Shown: piece after piece, positions 33,184-41,370 of the stretch
Numbering within the stretch: position 1 is the first letter of the stretch
Layout of the letters: every line of letters starts with the position of its first letter
Position numbers and translations under genes: made by a program
The notes under the pieces: generated by a model
Databases searched by the model: none
Told to the model about the DNA's origin: nothing
Seen by the model: the letters and a program-made list of their open reading frames with translations, nothing else
DNA from: JAWKWH01 sp040830725
Lineage (GTDB): Bacteria; Pseudomonadota; Alphaproteobacteria; Rhizobiales; Rhizobiaceae
Reading direction: 5' to 3'
Length of the DNA: 64,000 bases
Assembly (NCBI GenBank): GCA_040830725.1
Contig: JBFOMG010000002.1
Location: 15,467 to 79,466 of the forward strand

Positions 33184-34110
33184 ATGAGCCAGGAATTGGA
33201 CAAACCACCGGTACGGTGGCATATCGGCGTGTTTCTTGCCCCTGCGGTGCTTGTCTACACGGCAATCATGATTATTCCGCTTTTTGGCACGCTGCAGCTG
33301 GCGCTATTCCAGAACGTCGACAACAATCAGGTTTTCGTCGGTCTGGACAATTTCCGAAAACTGTTCGGCGACCCGCGTTGGTCAGCCAGTTTCTGGAACG
33401 CACTCGTCAACAATACCTGGTTTTTTATCATTCACATGCTGGTCCAGAACCCGATCGGCATTCTGCTCGCGGCACTACTCAGCAATCCGAAATTGCGCAT
33501 GCGGGCATTTTACCGGACCACGATATTCGTTCCGACCATCCTGTCATTTGTGATCGTTGGTTTCACATGGAAACTGATCCTGAGCCCGCTTTGGGGTGTG
33601 GCGCCTGGAATGCTCGATGCCATCGGCCTAAAGTTCCTGTTTGCACCCTGGCTGGGCAAAGAAGAATATGCGCTGACGACGTTGTCACTGATTTCCGTGT
33701 GGCAGTTTGTCGGCATTCCCATGATGCTCATCTATGCAGCGCTTCTGTCCATTCCCGATGAGATCCTCGAGGCTGCGGAATGTGACGGCATCAGCGGTAT
33801 GGCCCAGTTCTGGAAAATCAAACTGCCGCTGATATTTCCGTCGATCGGCATCATCTCGATTTTGACATTTGTCGGAAACTTCAACGCATTTGACCTGATC
33901 TATTCGGCGCAGGGTGCGCTGGCTGGCCCCAATTTTTCCACTGATGTGCTTGGCACCTTCATGTTCCGCACATTCTTCGGTTTTCAGTTGCAACTCGGCG
34001 ATCCAAACATGGGTTCAGCAATTGCATCTGCGATGTTCGTGATCATCCTGATCGGGGTTTCGATCTACCTGTTTGGCATCCAAAGGCGGCTGCGCCGCTA
34101 CCAGTTTTAG
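33184..34110 (+). CDS. CUT1 ABC transporter permease (MalF-like)
   Basis: The 308-residue membrane protein has six or so hydrophobic stretches starting with HIGVFLAPAVLVYTAIMIIP, a periplasmic FVGLDNFRKLFGDPRW segment and the cytoplasmic EAA-type loop EAAECDGISGMAQFWKIKLP. It ends with an arginine-rich tail. It pairs with the next permease, 9 bases downstream, to form the channel of the amino-sugar importer. Confidence 0.92.
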   Translation: MSQELDKPPVRWHIGVFLAPAVLVYTAIMIIPLFGTLQLALFQNVDNNQVFVGLDNFRKLFGDPRWSASFWNALVNNTWFFIIHMLVQNPIGILLAALLSNPKLRMRAFYRTTIFVPTILSFVIVGFTWKLILSPLWGVAPGMLDAIGLKFLFAPWLGKEEYALTTLSLISVWQFVGIPMMLIYAALLSIPDEILEAAECDGISGMAQFWKIKLPLIFPSIGIISILTFVGNFNAFDLIYSAQGALAGPNFSTDVLGTFMFRTFFGFQLQLGDPNMGSAIASAMFVIILIGVSIYLFGIQRRLRRYQF

Positions 34111-34119
34111 GCGGCGCAG

Positions 34120-34971
34120 ATGGATATCTCCGGCAGAAACATCTCCAGGGAACGCCTTCGGGCAACGGCGGCGCACGCCGTTTTGATCACCTATATGCTG
34201 ATTGCACTTTTTCCGGTGATCGTGATCATCATAAACTCGCTGAAAACGCGAAAGGCAATCTTCCGTTCACCACTCTCCTTGCCCGATTCAGAGACCTTCA
34301 GTCTCGTCGGCTATGAGACGGTCATCAACCAGGGCGACTTTGCGCTCTACTTTCAAAACAGCCTGATCGTTACAGTCGCATCTCTAACATTTGTTCTGCT
34401 GTTCGGCGCGATGGCAGCGTTTGCCCTGTCCGAGTACCGGTTTCGCGGCAATTCGCTGATGGCGCTCTACCTTGCACTCGGCATCATGATCCCGATCAGA
34501 TTGGGCACCGTCGCGATTCTGCAAATCATGGTGGCTACCGGTCTGGTCAATACCCTGACCGCACTCATCCTCGTCTACACCGCGCAAGGATTGCCATTGG
34601 CCGTGTTCATTTTATCGGAGTTCATGCAGGGCATATCCGATGATCTGAAAAATGCGGGCAGGATCGACGGGTTGTCGGAGTATCGAATTTTTGGCCGATT
34701 GGTCCTGCCGCTCATTCGTCCGGCAATGGCAACTGTCGCGGTCTTCACGATGATACCGATTTGGAACGACCTGTGGTTCCCGCTCATCCTTGCACCGGCG
34801 GAAGAAACCAAGACGGTCACGCTTGGTGCGCAGGTGTTCATCGGTCAGTTTGTAACCGACTGGAACGCGGTGCTGGCCTCGCTGTCGCTGGCAATTCTGC
34901 CGGTGTTGATCCTTTACCTCATTTTCTCCCGCCAACTCATCAGGGGCATCACTTCCGGAGCGGTCAAATGA
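34120..34971 (+). CDS. CUT1 ABC transporter permease (MalG-like)
   Basis: The 283-residue membrane protein has HAVLITYMLIALFPVIVIIINS as first span, FRSPLSLPDSETFSLVGYE in the periplasm and the EAA-type loop NAGRIDGLSEYRIFGRLVLP. It ends SRQLIRGITSGAVK, the usual CUT1 C-terminus. It overlaps the oxidoreductase gene by ATGA, so the enzyme is made with the transporter. Confidence 0.92.
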   Translation: MDISGRNISRERLRATAAHAVLITYMLIALFPVIVIIINSLKTRKAIFRSPLSLPDSETFSLVGYETVINQGDFALYFQNSLIVTVASLTFVLLFGAMAAFALSEYRFRGNSLMALYLALGIMIPIRLGTVAILQIMVATGLVNTLTALILVYTAQGLPLAVFILSEFMQGISDDLKNAGRIDGLSEYRIFGRLVLPLIRPAMATVAVFTMIPIWNDLWFPLILAPAEETKTVTLGAQVFIGQFVTDWNAVLASLSLAILPVLILYLIFSRQLIRGITSGAVK

Positions 34972-36029
34972 TCGCAGGAGTGCCCGTTCGTGTGTTGGTG
35001 GCCGGCCTTGGTAACATGGGTAGAAGCCATGCATTGGCGTATCATCGTAATCCCGGTTTCGAGATTATCGGGCTGGTGAACGATTCGATGGTGGAGCTAC
35101 CCGAGGAGCTTGAAACCTATGAATTCTCGCATTCATACGAAGATGCCCTCCACAGGCTTCAACCCGACCTCGTATCGATAAACACCTATTCCGACAGTCA
35201 CGCCGAATATGCCATCAGCGCGATGAATACTGGTGCGCATGTCTTCCTGGAAAAGCCGATGGCCACGGCGGTCGGTGATGCCGTTAGGCTGGTCGAAACG
35301 GCACGAGTGACCAACCGCAAACTCGTCATCGGCTACATTCTCCGGCATCACCCATCCTGGATCACCTTGATCGAAGAAGCCCGTGCGCTTGGTGGGCCGT
35401 ATGTTTTTCGCCTCAATCTCAACCAGCAGTCTTCCGGATCGACGTGGGAAACGCACAAAAACCTGATGCAATCCACCTCACCCATTGTCGATTGCGGTGT
35501 GCACTACGTCGATGTGATGTGCCAGATCACCGATGCCAAAGCGGTTTCGGTTCGGGGGATGGGTGTCAGGTTAAGTGATGAGATCGCGCCCGAGATGTAC
35601 AACTACGGGCATTTCCAGGTGCTCTTCGATGATGGTTCAACGGGTTGGTATGAAGCCGGGTGGGGACCGATGATCTCCGAAACTGCGTTCTTCGTCAAAG
35701 ACATCATGTCACCCAATGGATCGGTATCCATCGTCCTGGATCCTGCTGCAAAATCTGACGACAGAGATACGCACACCAAAACATCGACAATAATAATTCA
35801 CGACGCCGCGACAAACCGCAACGGGGAATTTTCAGGGCCGGACCGGATATTGTCCATGAAGGATGAACCGGGCCACCAGGAACTGTGCGAGCGCGAGCAA
35901 GCATTTGTTCTGGAAGCAATCCGCGACGATCTCGATCTGAACCGTCACATGGAAGACGCGGTTCGGTCATTGCGCATCTGCGTTGCCGCCGATGAGAGCA
36001 TTCGTTCCGGCCGTGAAATCAAGCTTTAG
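34968..36029 (+). CDS. Gfo/Idh/MocA family oxidoreductase
   Basis: The 353-residue NAD(P)-dependent enzyme has an N-terminal Rossmann domain (VLVAGLGNMGRSHALAYHRN) and the family motif HVFLEKPMATAVGDAVRL with the catalytic-site Lys in EKP. The C-terminal alpha/beta domain includes STSPIVDCGVHYVDVM, where Asp and His are the usual catalytic pair. Family members oxidise or epimerise sugars and their acids. Between the second permease and the ATPase it probably modifies the imported amino sugar or a related glycoside. The ATG at 34968 overlaps the permease stop. Exact substrate unknown. Confidence 0.87.
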   Translation: MIAGVPVRVLVAGLGNMGRSHALAYHRNPGFEIIGLVNDSMVELPEELETYEFSHSYEDALHRLQPDLVSINTYSDSHAEYAISAMNTGAHVFLEKPMATAVGDAVRLVETARVTNRKLVIGYILRHHPSWITLIEEARALGGPYVFRLNLNQQSSGSTWETHKNLMQSTSPIVDCGVHYVDVMCQITDAKAVSVRGMGVRLSDEIAPEMYNYGHFQVLFDDGSTGWYEAGWGPMISETAFFVKDIMSPNGSVSIVLDPAAKSDDRDTHTKTSTIIIHDAATNRNGEFSGPDRILSMKDEPGHQELCEREQAFVLEAIRDDLDLNRHMEDAVRSLRICVAADESIRSGREIKL

Positions 36030-36044
36030 TACGGAGACGAGGCG

Positions 36045-37046
36045 TTGGGATCGCTTACACTGAAAAACATCGACAAGTCATTCGGGCCTGTGGAGGTTTT
36101 GCGGGACATCAATCTGCATGTCGAGGATGGGGAGTTCGTCATTTTCGTCGGGCCATCCGGATGCGGCAAATCAACCTTGCTGCGCATTATTGCCGGCCTT
36201 GAAACCGCATCGGGCGGTACCATCGAAATAAATGGGGAGGTGGTGAACACCAAGTCGCCGACCGAACGCGAGATCGCGATGGTATTCCAGACCTATGCGC
36301 TCTATCCGCACCTGACGGTGCGCAATAATATGAGCCTTGGCTTGAAGCAGGCGAAACGGCCGGCCGCCGAGATCAAGGAACGTGTTGCGGCGGCTTCCAC
36401 CATGCTGTCTCTCGACGACTACCTGGAGAGGCGCCCGGCCGAACTTTCCGGTGGCCAGCGGCAGCGTGTCGCCATTGGCCGGGCTGTTGTCCGCAAGCCG
36501 ACCCTTTTCCTGTTTGACGAACCCCTGTCAAATCTTGATGCAGCTCTGCGGGTCAATACGAGGCTGGAGATAGCAAGCCTGCATCGCCGCCTCGGAGCGA
36601 CGATGATCTATGTCACGCACGATCAGGTTGAGGCGATGACACTGGCAGACCGGATCGTTGTTCTCAACGACGGCCGGATTGAACAGATTGGAACCCCGAT
36701 GGAACTCTACAACAATCCGGCCAACAAATTCGTCGCCGGATTCATCGGCTCTCCGCAGATGAATTTCATCGATGCGAAGGTTTTCGACAACGAAACGGCA
36801 GCCACCGTCGGCGTCCGCCCCGAGCACATTACTGTCGATGCGAAGAAAGGTGACCTGAAAGGTGTCGTCTCGCATGTTGAGCATCTGGGCGGCGATACCA
36901 ATGTATATCTCGACTGCTCAGAGGCGGGGCTGATTGCGATCCGGATGTTCGGAGAACATCATTTTGAAATCGATGCGCCATTGTTCGCGAAATTCGACGA
37001 GAACCGAATTTACCGGTTCAGCGCGAGCGGTGAAACCCAAGTCTGA
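36045..37046 (+). CDS. CUT1 ABC transporter ATP-binding protein (UgpC/MsmX family)
   Basis: The 333-residue ATPase has Walker A GPSGCGKSTL, Q-loop FQTYALYPHLTV, signature LSGGQRQRVAIGRAV, Walker B LFLFDEPLSNLDAAL and YVTHDQVEAMT. A shorter C-terminal TOBE region includes TVGVRPEHITVDA. The start is TTG at 36045 with GGAG 8 bases ahead, and no ATG fits the N-terminal MGSLTLKNIDKSFG alignment. It energises the two permeases upstream and closes the rightward operon. It converges on the cytochrome gene with a 43-base gap. Confidence 0.92.
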   Translation: MGSLTLKNIDKSFGPVEVLRDINLHVEDGEFVIFVGPSGCGKSTLLRIIAGLETASGGTIEINGEVVNTKSPTEREIAMVFQTYALYPHLTVRNNMSLGLKQAKRPAAEIKERVAAASTMLSLDDYLERRPAELSGGQRQRVAIGRAVVRKPTLFLFDEPLSNLDAALRVNTRLEIASLHRRLGATMIYVTHDQVEAMTLADRIVVLNDGRIEQIGTPMELYNNPANKFVAGFIGSPQMNFIDAKVFDNETAATVGVRPEHITVDAKKGDLKGVVSHVEHLGGDTNVYLDCSEAGLIAIRMFGEHHFEIDAPLFAKFDENRIYRFSASGETQV

Positions 37047-37089
37047 AATTCGTGCGAAAATCGCCCACTTCGCATCGCGGTGGAACTGC

Positions 37090-37713
37090 TTATTCCTCCG
37101 GGCAGGGTTGTCCGGCTGCACCCCAGATATGGATGTCCATTGTGTGCTCGGCAATGCTGTAGGGCGCGGGCTGCCGGCCCGGTCCGGGAGACCATGCCCA
37201 TTGCAAGATTACATCATGCCCTGCATGTTGCGCGAGGCGCTCGTAGTCCATGCCACCATTGCGGGCCGGATCTCTCAGCTGTTCACAGATCCAGGTACTC
37301 GAGCGCCCCAACCACCCTGCGCCCGCAGGCGCCAATTGCCAGTTGCCGTTGGCACGTGGCGCTGCGTGCGGAACAATTTGAGGGCGCGCAGATTTGATGT
37401 GGCAGGTGTCGCATGCCAGCAGATCCGATCCAACCCGGCTGGGCCCTGCCGTGATCTTCATTCCATGCGGACGGGTCTCACCGTAGCTCGGTCCCGACCA
37501 CATCGGTATGCCGGATTCCCCTACATGACAATTTGAACATCGCGGGTGCGATGCTACTTCGTAGATGCGATCCCAAGCCGCTAATCCGGCGCTACGATCA
37601 ACGCTGCCAGGTTCGGGATAGTTGCCTTCCGTCGACGCCGCGGCCCAAAAAGTGCTGACTGAAACTGCGAGAACCGCTCCGACGGCCGCCATTTGATACA
37701 CACTTTTCATCAT
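37090..37713 (-). CDS. Exported c-type cytochrome associated with molybdenum hydroxylase
   Basis: This 207-residue protein has an N-terminal signal segment (VYQMAAVGAVLAVSVSTFWAA). It has two haem-binding motifs, CSNCH near residue 59 and CDTCH near residue 100, so it is probably a di-haem cytochrome c of the periplasm. The last third lacks further CxxCH. It is coupled by ATGA to the molybdopterin subunit, and such cytochromes accept electrons from the Ior-type hydroxylase. It ends the operon. Confidence 0.82.
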   Translation of the reverse strand: MMKSVYQMAAVGAVLAVSVSTFWAAASTEGNYPEPGSVDRSAGLAAWDRIYEVASHPRCSNCHVGESGIPMWSGPSYGETRPHGMKITAGPSRVGSDLLACDTCHIKSARPQIVPHAAPRANGNWQLAPAGAGWLGRSSTWICEQLRDPARNGGMDYERLAQHAGHDVILQWAWSPGPGRQPAPYSIAEHTMDIHIWGAAGQPCPEE

Positions 37714-39887
37714 GCGAACCGTATTCCATGGTCAATCATTGGCAAATGCGTGGCCATCGGCAGACCGGATGTAGCAATTGCATTTGCCAGGGCCGGGCCG
37801 GCAGGAGGTGTGCCTGGCTCGCCAACCCCGGTTGGCGGCTCGGTCGATTGCACGATATGAACCTCGATACTGCTCAGATCGTAGATACGCAACGTTTCGT
37901 AATCGTGGAAGTTCGACTGATCGACTGTTCCATCGGTCAGGGTGATCGCCGATCGCATGACATGTCCAATGCCATAGCCGATACCGCTTTCAATCTGCGC
38001 CCGGATAATATCCGGGGTCACTGGGATGCCGCAATCAACTGCGGCGGTAAACTTCTCAATCGTGACCAGATTATCGTCATCCACCGAAATCTCGCAAACC
38101 TCGGCAACATAGGTGCCGAATGCCTTGTGCGCGGCAATCCCGTGGAAATGGCCGTCGGGTAGAGCCTTTCCCCAGCCGGCTTTTTCCGCAGCCAATCGGA
38201 TGACACCAGCCATACGTTTTTGATCGGTAGCGTCGCCGACCAAGTGTTTGAGACGAAAGGCTACAGGGTCTTCGCCCGCGGTTCGTGCGCATAAATCAAT
38301 CGCACACTCCATGACGTAGCCGGTATGGCTATGGCCGACCGAGCGCCACCAATTTGGTGTTGTTGCGCCTTTTTGATCGGACAGACCAACGTGAAGTGCC
38401 GGGATGAGATAGGGCGTATCCCGAACACCCTCGACGGAGGTGGCATCGACGCCGTTTTGCACCATATAGGGCTCACCTGATGTGCCTTTGAACAAAGACT
38501 GTCCGGCGACACGATGATCCCATCCAATGATGGTTCCGCCATCATCGATGCCGATCCGGACCTTGTGCGCATAGGCCGGACGATAATATCCGCCGGTGAT
38601 GTCATCCTCACGCGACCATTGCAGTTTGACCGGCCGCGTCCTGTCCGTTTCGGCAAATGCCAAGGCAAGCTCGACAATGTAATCAGCATCCGGCGTGGAG
38701 CGGCGGCCAAAAAAGCCACCGGCATAGAGTGTGTTGACCTGAACACTATCCCAAGCCAGATCAAGGATTTCGCTTACCACCTCATGCCCGTGCCCGGGAG
38801 ACTGCGAACCGTCGTGCAGTATCACGCCACCGTCAGCAAGTGGCTCAATCGTAGCGCCCATCGGTTCCATCGGCGCATGGGCAAGCATGGGCAGATAAAA
38901 CTCCTGCTCAACGAGATATGCGGCATCCGCAAGCGCGGCACTGGTCGTGGCAAGATCCGTTGTAGAGGCCTGGAATTGTGGTTCTGCGGAGATCAGCGAA
39001 GTTAATTCATCCCTCAGTTCGTTGGAGCTTCGCGACTCGGCAGACGAGAAATCCCACTCGATATCCAAGGCATCCCGGGCCCGAAAAGCGGCCCAGGTTG
39101 TATCGGCATAAGCCATGACGCCCTTGCCGTTGGGCATGGCAACAGCCTTGACGAAACCTGAAATCTGTCGAGCCGCGCTGTCGTCAATTTGCGCAACCCT
39201 CCCACCCAATCGCGGCGTCCGCTTGATTGCGACCACCAGCTGATTTTCGAACTGCAAATCCATCGAGTAGATCGCGCTGCCATTGATTTTGGCTGGCGTG
39301 TCGAGCCGCCCTTTCTGGTCTACGCCGATAACGGTCCAGTCTTCAGGATCTTTCAATCGTGGTTCGGCCGGAACCGGTAACAGCACCGCTTGCCCGACAA
39401 ATTCGGCAATGGATCCGGAACGTCCGCCCCCGGAGATCATCCGATCACGCAACGTCAGTGATTCAATTGGAACACCCCATGTCTCGGCTGCGGCAGTGAT
39501 CAGCATATCGCGGGCGGCGGCGGCCGCAGTACGGTACTGAATGAAGGAGTCAGCCAGGGAGGCTGATCCTCCGGTGGCTTGTGCGCCGATGATCGAGTTT
39601 GCGTAGCGATCATAATCAGACGGTGCCATCTCAAACTCGATGTCCTGCAATGACATGTTCAGTTCTTCGGCGATCAAAGCGGACAGCCCGGTTGCGGTAC
39701 CCTGCCCTCCTTCGAAATGCTTGATGATGGCCGCGACACGACCGTCAGGAAAAATCTTTACGAACGGTGTCAGATTTCCTCCCGTCGGCGTGCTCTTCGC
39801 CAATGCACCGCTTGGCTGGAAGCCGAGGACCAGCGCCGCAGAGGCGACGGTTTTCAGCAGATCGCGACGGGACAGACTGGCGCTCAT
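37710..39887 (-). CDS. Xanthine dehydrogenase-family molybdopterin-binding subunit (IorB-like)
   Basis: The 725-residue large subunit begins with a twin-arginine leader (LSRRDLLKTVASAALVLG), so the folded complex is exported. It has the split arrangement of isoquinoline 1-oxidoreductase beta subunits. Mo-cofactor regions include HFEGGQGTATGLSALIAEEL, FFGRRSTPDADYIVE and WWRSVGHSHTGYVMECAID, and the active glutamate is in TGVGEPGTPPAGPALANA. Relatives hydroxylate N-heterocycles or oxidise aldehydes in the periplasm. The ATG at 39887 overlaps the stop of the iron-sulfur subunit gene. Substrate unknown. Confidence 0.88.
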   Translation of the reverse strand: MSASLSRRDLLKTVASAALVLGFQPSGALAKSTPTGGNLTPFVKIFPDGRVAAIIKHFEGGQGTATGLSALIAEELNMSLQDIEFEMAPSDYDRYANSIIGAQATGGSASLADSFIQYRTAAAAARDMLITAAAETWGVPIESLTLRDRMISGGGRSGSIAEFVGQAVLLPVPAEPRLKDPEDWTVIGVDQKGRLDTPAKINGSAIYSMDLQFENQLVVAIKRTPRLGGRVAQIDDSAARQISGFVKAVAMPNGKGVMAYADTTWAAFRARDALDIEWDFSSAESRSSNELRDELTSLISAEPQFQASTTDLATTSAALADAAYLVEQEFYLPMLAHAPMEPMGATIEPLADGGVILHDGSQSPGHGHEVVSEILDLAWDSVQVNTLYAGGFFGRRSTPDADYIVELALAFAETDRTRPVKLQWSREDDITGGYYRPAYAHKVRIGIDDGGTIIGWDHRVAGQSLFKGTSGEPYMVQNGVDATSVEGVRDTPYLIPALHVGLSDQKGATTPNWWRSVGHSHTGYVMECAIDLCARTAGEDPVAFRLKHLVGDATDQKRMAGVIRLAAEKAGWGKALPDGHFHGIAAHKAFGTYVAEVCEISVDDDNLVTIEKFTAAVDCGIPVTPDIIRAQIESGIGYGIGHVMRSAITLTDGTVDQSNFHDYETLRIYDLSSIEVHIVQSTEPPTGVGEPGTPPAGPALANAIATSGLPMATHLPMIDHGIRFA

Positions 39888-40351
39888 TGACTGTCTCCCA
39901 GTATTTCGGCTGCCCGGTGGATCGCAGATCGAATGCGCACGTAGGTTGCGCATCTGCAGGCGACACTGCCCATGACAGCATCGGTCAACTCATCAGTGGG
40001 CTGCGGATCACGCTCAAGCAAGCCGATCGCCTGCATGATCTGACCGGATTGGCAAAATCCGCATTGCACGACATCCAATTCTGTCCAGGCCTGCCTGACG
40101 GCGTTCGCAGCCAGGCTGTTCACTGCTTCAATGGTCGTGATCGAGGATGCACCCACGTCCCCGACTGCCACCTGGCAGGACCGGATTGCCCTGCCATTCA
40201 AATGGACTGTGCAGGCGCCGCATTGGGCGATGCCGCATCCATATTTTGTGCCGGTCAAATGCAGTTCATCACGCAGCACCCACAAAAGCGGTGTGTCAGG
40301 AGGCGAGTTTACCTCCCTGTTTTCGCCATTGACCTCGATTTCTAACGACAT
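39884..40351 (-). CDS. [2Fe-2S]-binding subunit of molybdenum hydroxylase (IorA-like)
   Basis: The 155-residue small subunit carries two [2Fe-2S] clusters. The plant-ferredoxin-type cluster cysteines lie in GTKYGCGIAQCGACTVHLNG and IRSCQVAVG, and the second cluster in VVQCGFCQSGQIM and VACRCATYVRI. It has no signal peptide and would be co-exported with the Tat-bearing large subunit. It moves electrons from molybdenum to the cytochrome c. It is the first gene of a three-gene operon. Confidence 0.93.
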   Translation of the reverse strand: MSLEIEVNGENREVNSPPDTPLLWVLRDELHLTGTKYGCGIAQCGACTVHLNGRAIRSCQVAVGDVGASSITTIEAVNSLAANAVRQAWTELDVVQCGFCQSGQIMQAIGLLERDPQPTDELTDAVMGSVACRCATYVRIRSAIHRAAEILGDSQ

Positions 40352-40414
40352 GAGACATTCCCGGATGTTATTGGCCGCCGTTGGGCTCCGCTGGCGATGA
40401 CGCTCAATCCTTTT

Positions 40415-40432
40415 TGCGGATCATTGTCCGCA
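40415..40432. promoter_or_regulatory. Palindrome upstream of the Ior-type operon
   Basis: TGCGGA-TCATTG-TCCGCA is a perfect 6-bp inverted repeat flanked by T and A runs, about 65 bases upstream of the iron-sulfur subunit start. On neither strand is it followed by a T-run, so an operator is more likely than a terminator. The rest of the 230-base gap (40352-40581) shows nothing else clear. Confidence 0.4.
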
Positions 40433-40581
40433 TAAAATCCCTATTTAGTGCTTCAAACCGCCGATGACATTCTTGTGGCTGCAAAAATAACAAACTTTCC
40501 TTCAAATTGGAGCCACACCGACACCTGCATAATCTGCAAGTAGGTATGGCGTTCAGTTTCGCATCATCGGAATGAACGCAT

Positions 40582-41358
40582 TCAGCCGTACTGTATTGTT
40601 CGTCGTTCATTGCGCAACGCACTTTCAATCGCGGCTGCGGTAGGATGGATATCACTGCTCCCAGCCATGAACTCGGCGCAGGACTCGAACCTTCCAAATT
40701 TCGTGGATAAAACCGCTTCAAAGCGATAAGCGCCTGAGGGCCCTGTATCGATCAGTTCGATACTCGTTGCATCTATTCCGGGCCCGCACAGTGCGGCGGC
40801 TGTTGCAGAATTCAGATCATCAGGAAACTGCAAAACTGCCTCACGCAGGGAACCTGCCCAATTGTCGCCGATCTGTGGTCCGGACTGGCGAATGTGCAAG
40901 CGATGGGAAGGGTTTTTCTTGTCGTGTCCAATGCCAGGAATCCACGGTGAGAACAGCCGCAAAACGTTCCCATGTTTATTGCCGACCTCGATCAACTGTT
41001 GGCGAAAACTGTCGTCAGCCAGAGCGCTGGCACTGACTGTCCACAGTTCAGCGACAGCAAGCGCCCTTGCGCCAAATTTCCTTAGTGCCGACGGGCCGGC
41101 TGTTTCAATGAAAAGGCCGGCAGGTTCGGTGAAGAACAATTCGGTGTCAGCCGTGTCTGGAGTGCCGTTTTTCGTTAGTATTCGGGAGATGCTGAAGCCA
41201 GGTGTTTTGCCGATAAATCCGATCACCTGCTGCCCGATGCTGCCCGCGCCGATTACGCTGATCAGCTGATCTGCCAAATCCGCTCCTTCAAACTGCGCCC
41301 AGTTTGCTTTGACCCGCACTGATGGATGCCCGATCCGCATTGAAATCGGATCGGGCAT
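40582..41358 (-). CDS. Aspartate dehydrogenase (NadX/DUF108) family protein
   Basis: The 258-residue NAD(P)-binding protein has the Rossmann motif ISVIGAGSIGQQVIGFIG near residue 35, FIETAGPSALRKFG and LAVAELWTVSASALAD as in NadX, and a C-terminal ATAAALCGPGID and KFGRFESC block. Where true aspartate dehydrogenases have a conserved histidine (NVHEIEV-like, before FGRF), this protein appears to have SGAYRFEAV, so activity on aspartate is doubtful. It is the last gene of the Liv operon, 12 bases after the binding protein. The first 6 codons lie in a strong hairpin, so the internal ATG at 41340 may be used instead. Confidence 0.72.
   Translation of the reverse strand: MPDPISMRIGHPSVRVKANWAQFEGADLADQLISVIGAGSIGQQVIGFIGKTPGFSISRILTKNGTPDTADTELFFTEPAGLFIETAGPSALRKFGARALAVAELWTVSASALADDSFRQQLIEVGNKHGNVLRLFSPWIPGIGHDKKNPSHRLHIRQSGPQIGDNWAGSLREAVLQFPDDLNSATAAALCGPGIDATSIELIDTGPSGAYRFEAVLSTKFGRFESCAEFMAGSSDIHPTAAAIESALRNERRTIQYG
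41328..41356 (-). promoter_or_regulatory. Intercistronic hairpin after binding-protein gene
   Basis: GCCCGATCCG and CGGATCGGGC form a perfect 10-bp stem with a 9-base loop. It begins 14 bases after the binding-protein stop and includes the first base pairs of the aspartate-dehydrogenase-like frame. It would hide that ATG and lower its translation. Confidence 0.6.
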
Positions 41359-41370
41359 AGCTAACGGTGT

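Noticed and set aside
37737..38162. Possible plus-strand gene opposite the molybdopterin subunit
   Set aside because: It is a long antisense frame inside a clearly conserved IorB-like gene and has no recognisable domain.
40411..40440. A Rho-independent terminator after the aspartate-dehydrogenase-like gene
   Set aside because: The inverted repeat is flanked by T on its left and A on its right on the plus strand, so no U-run follows the stem on either strand.
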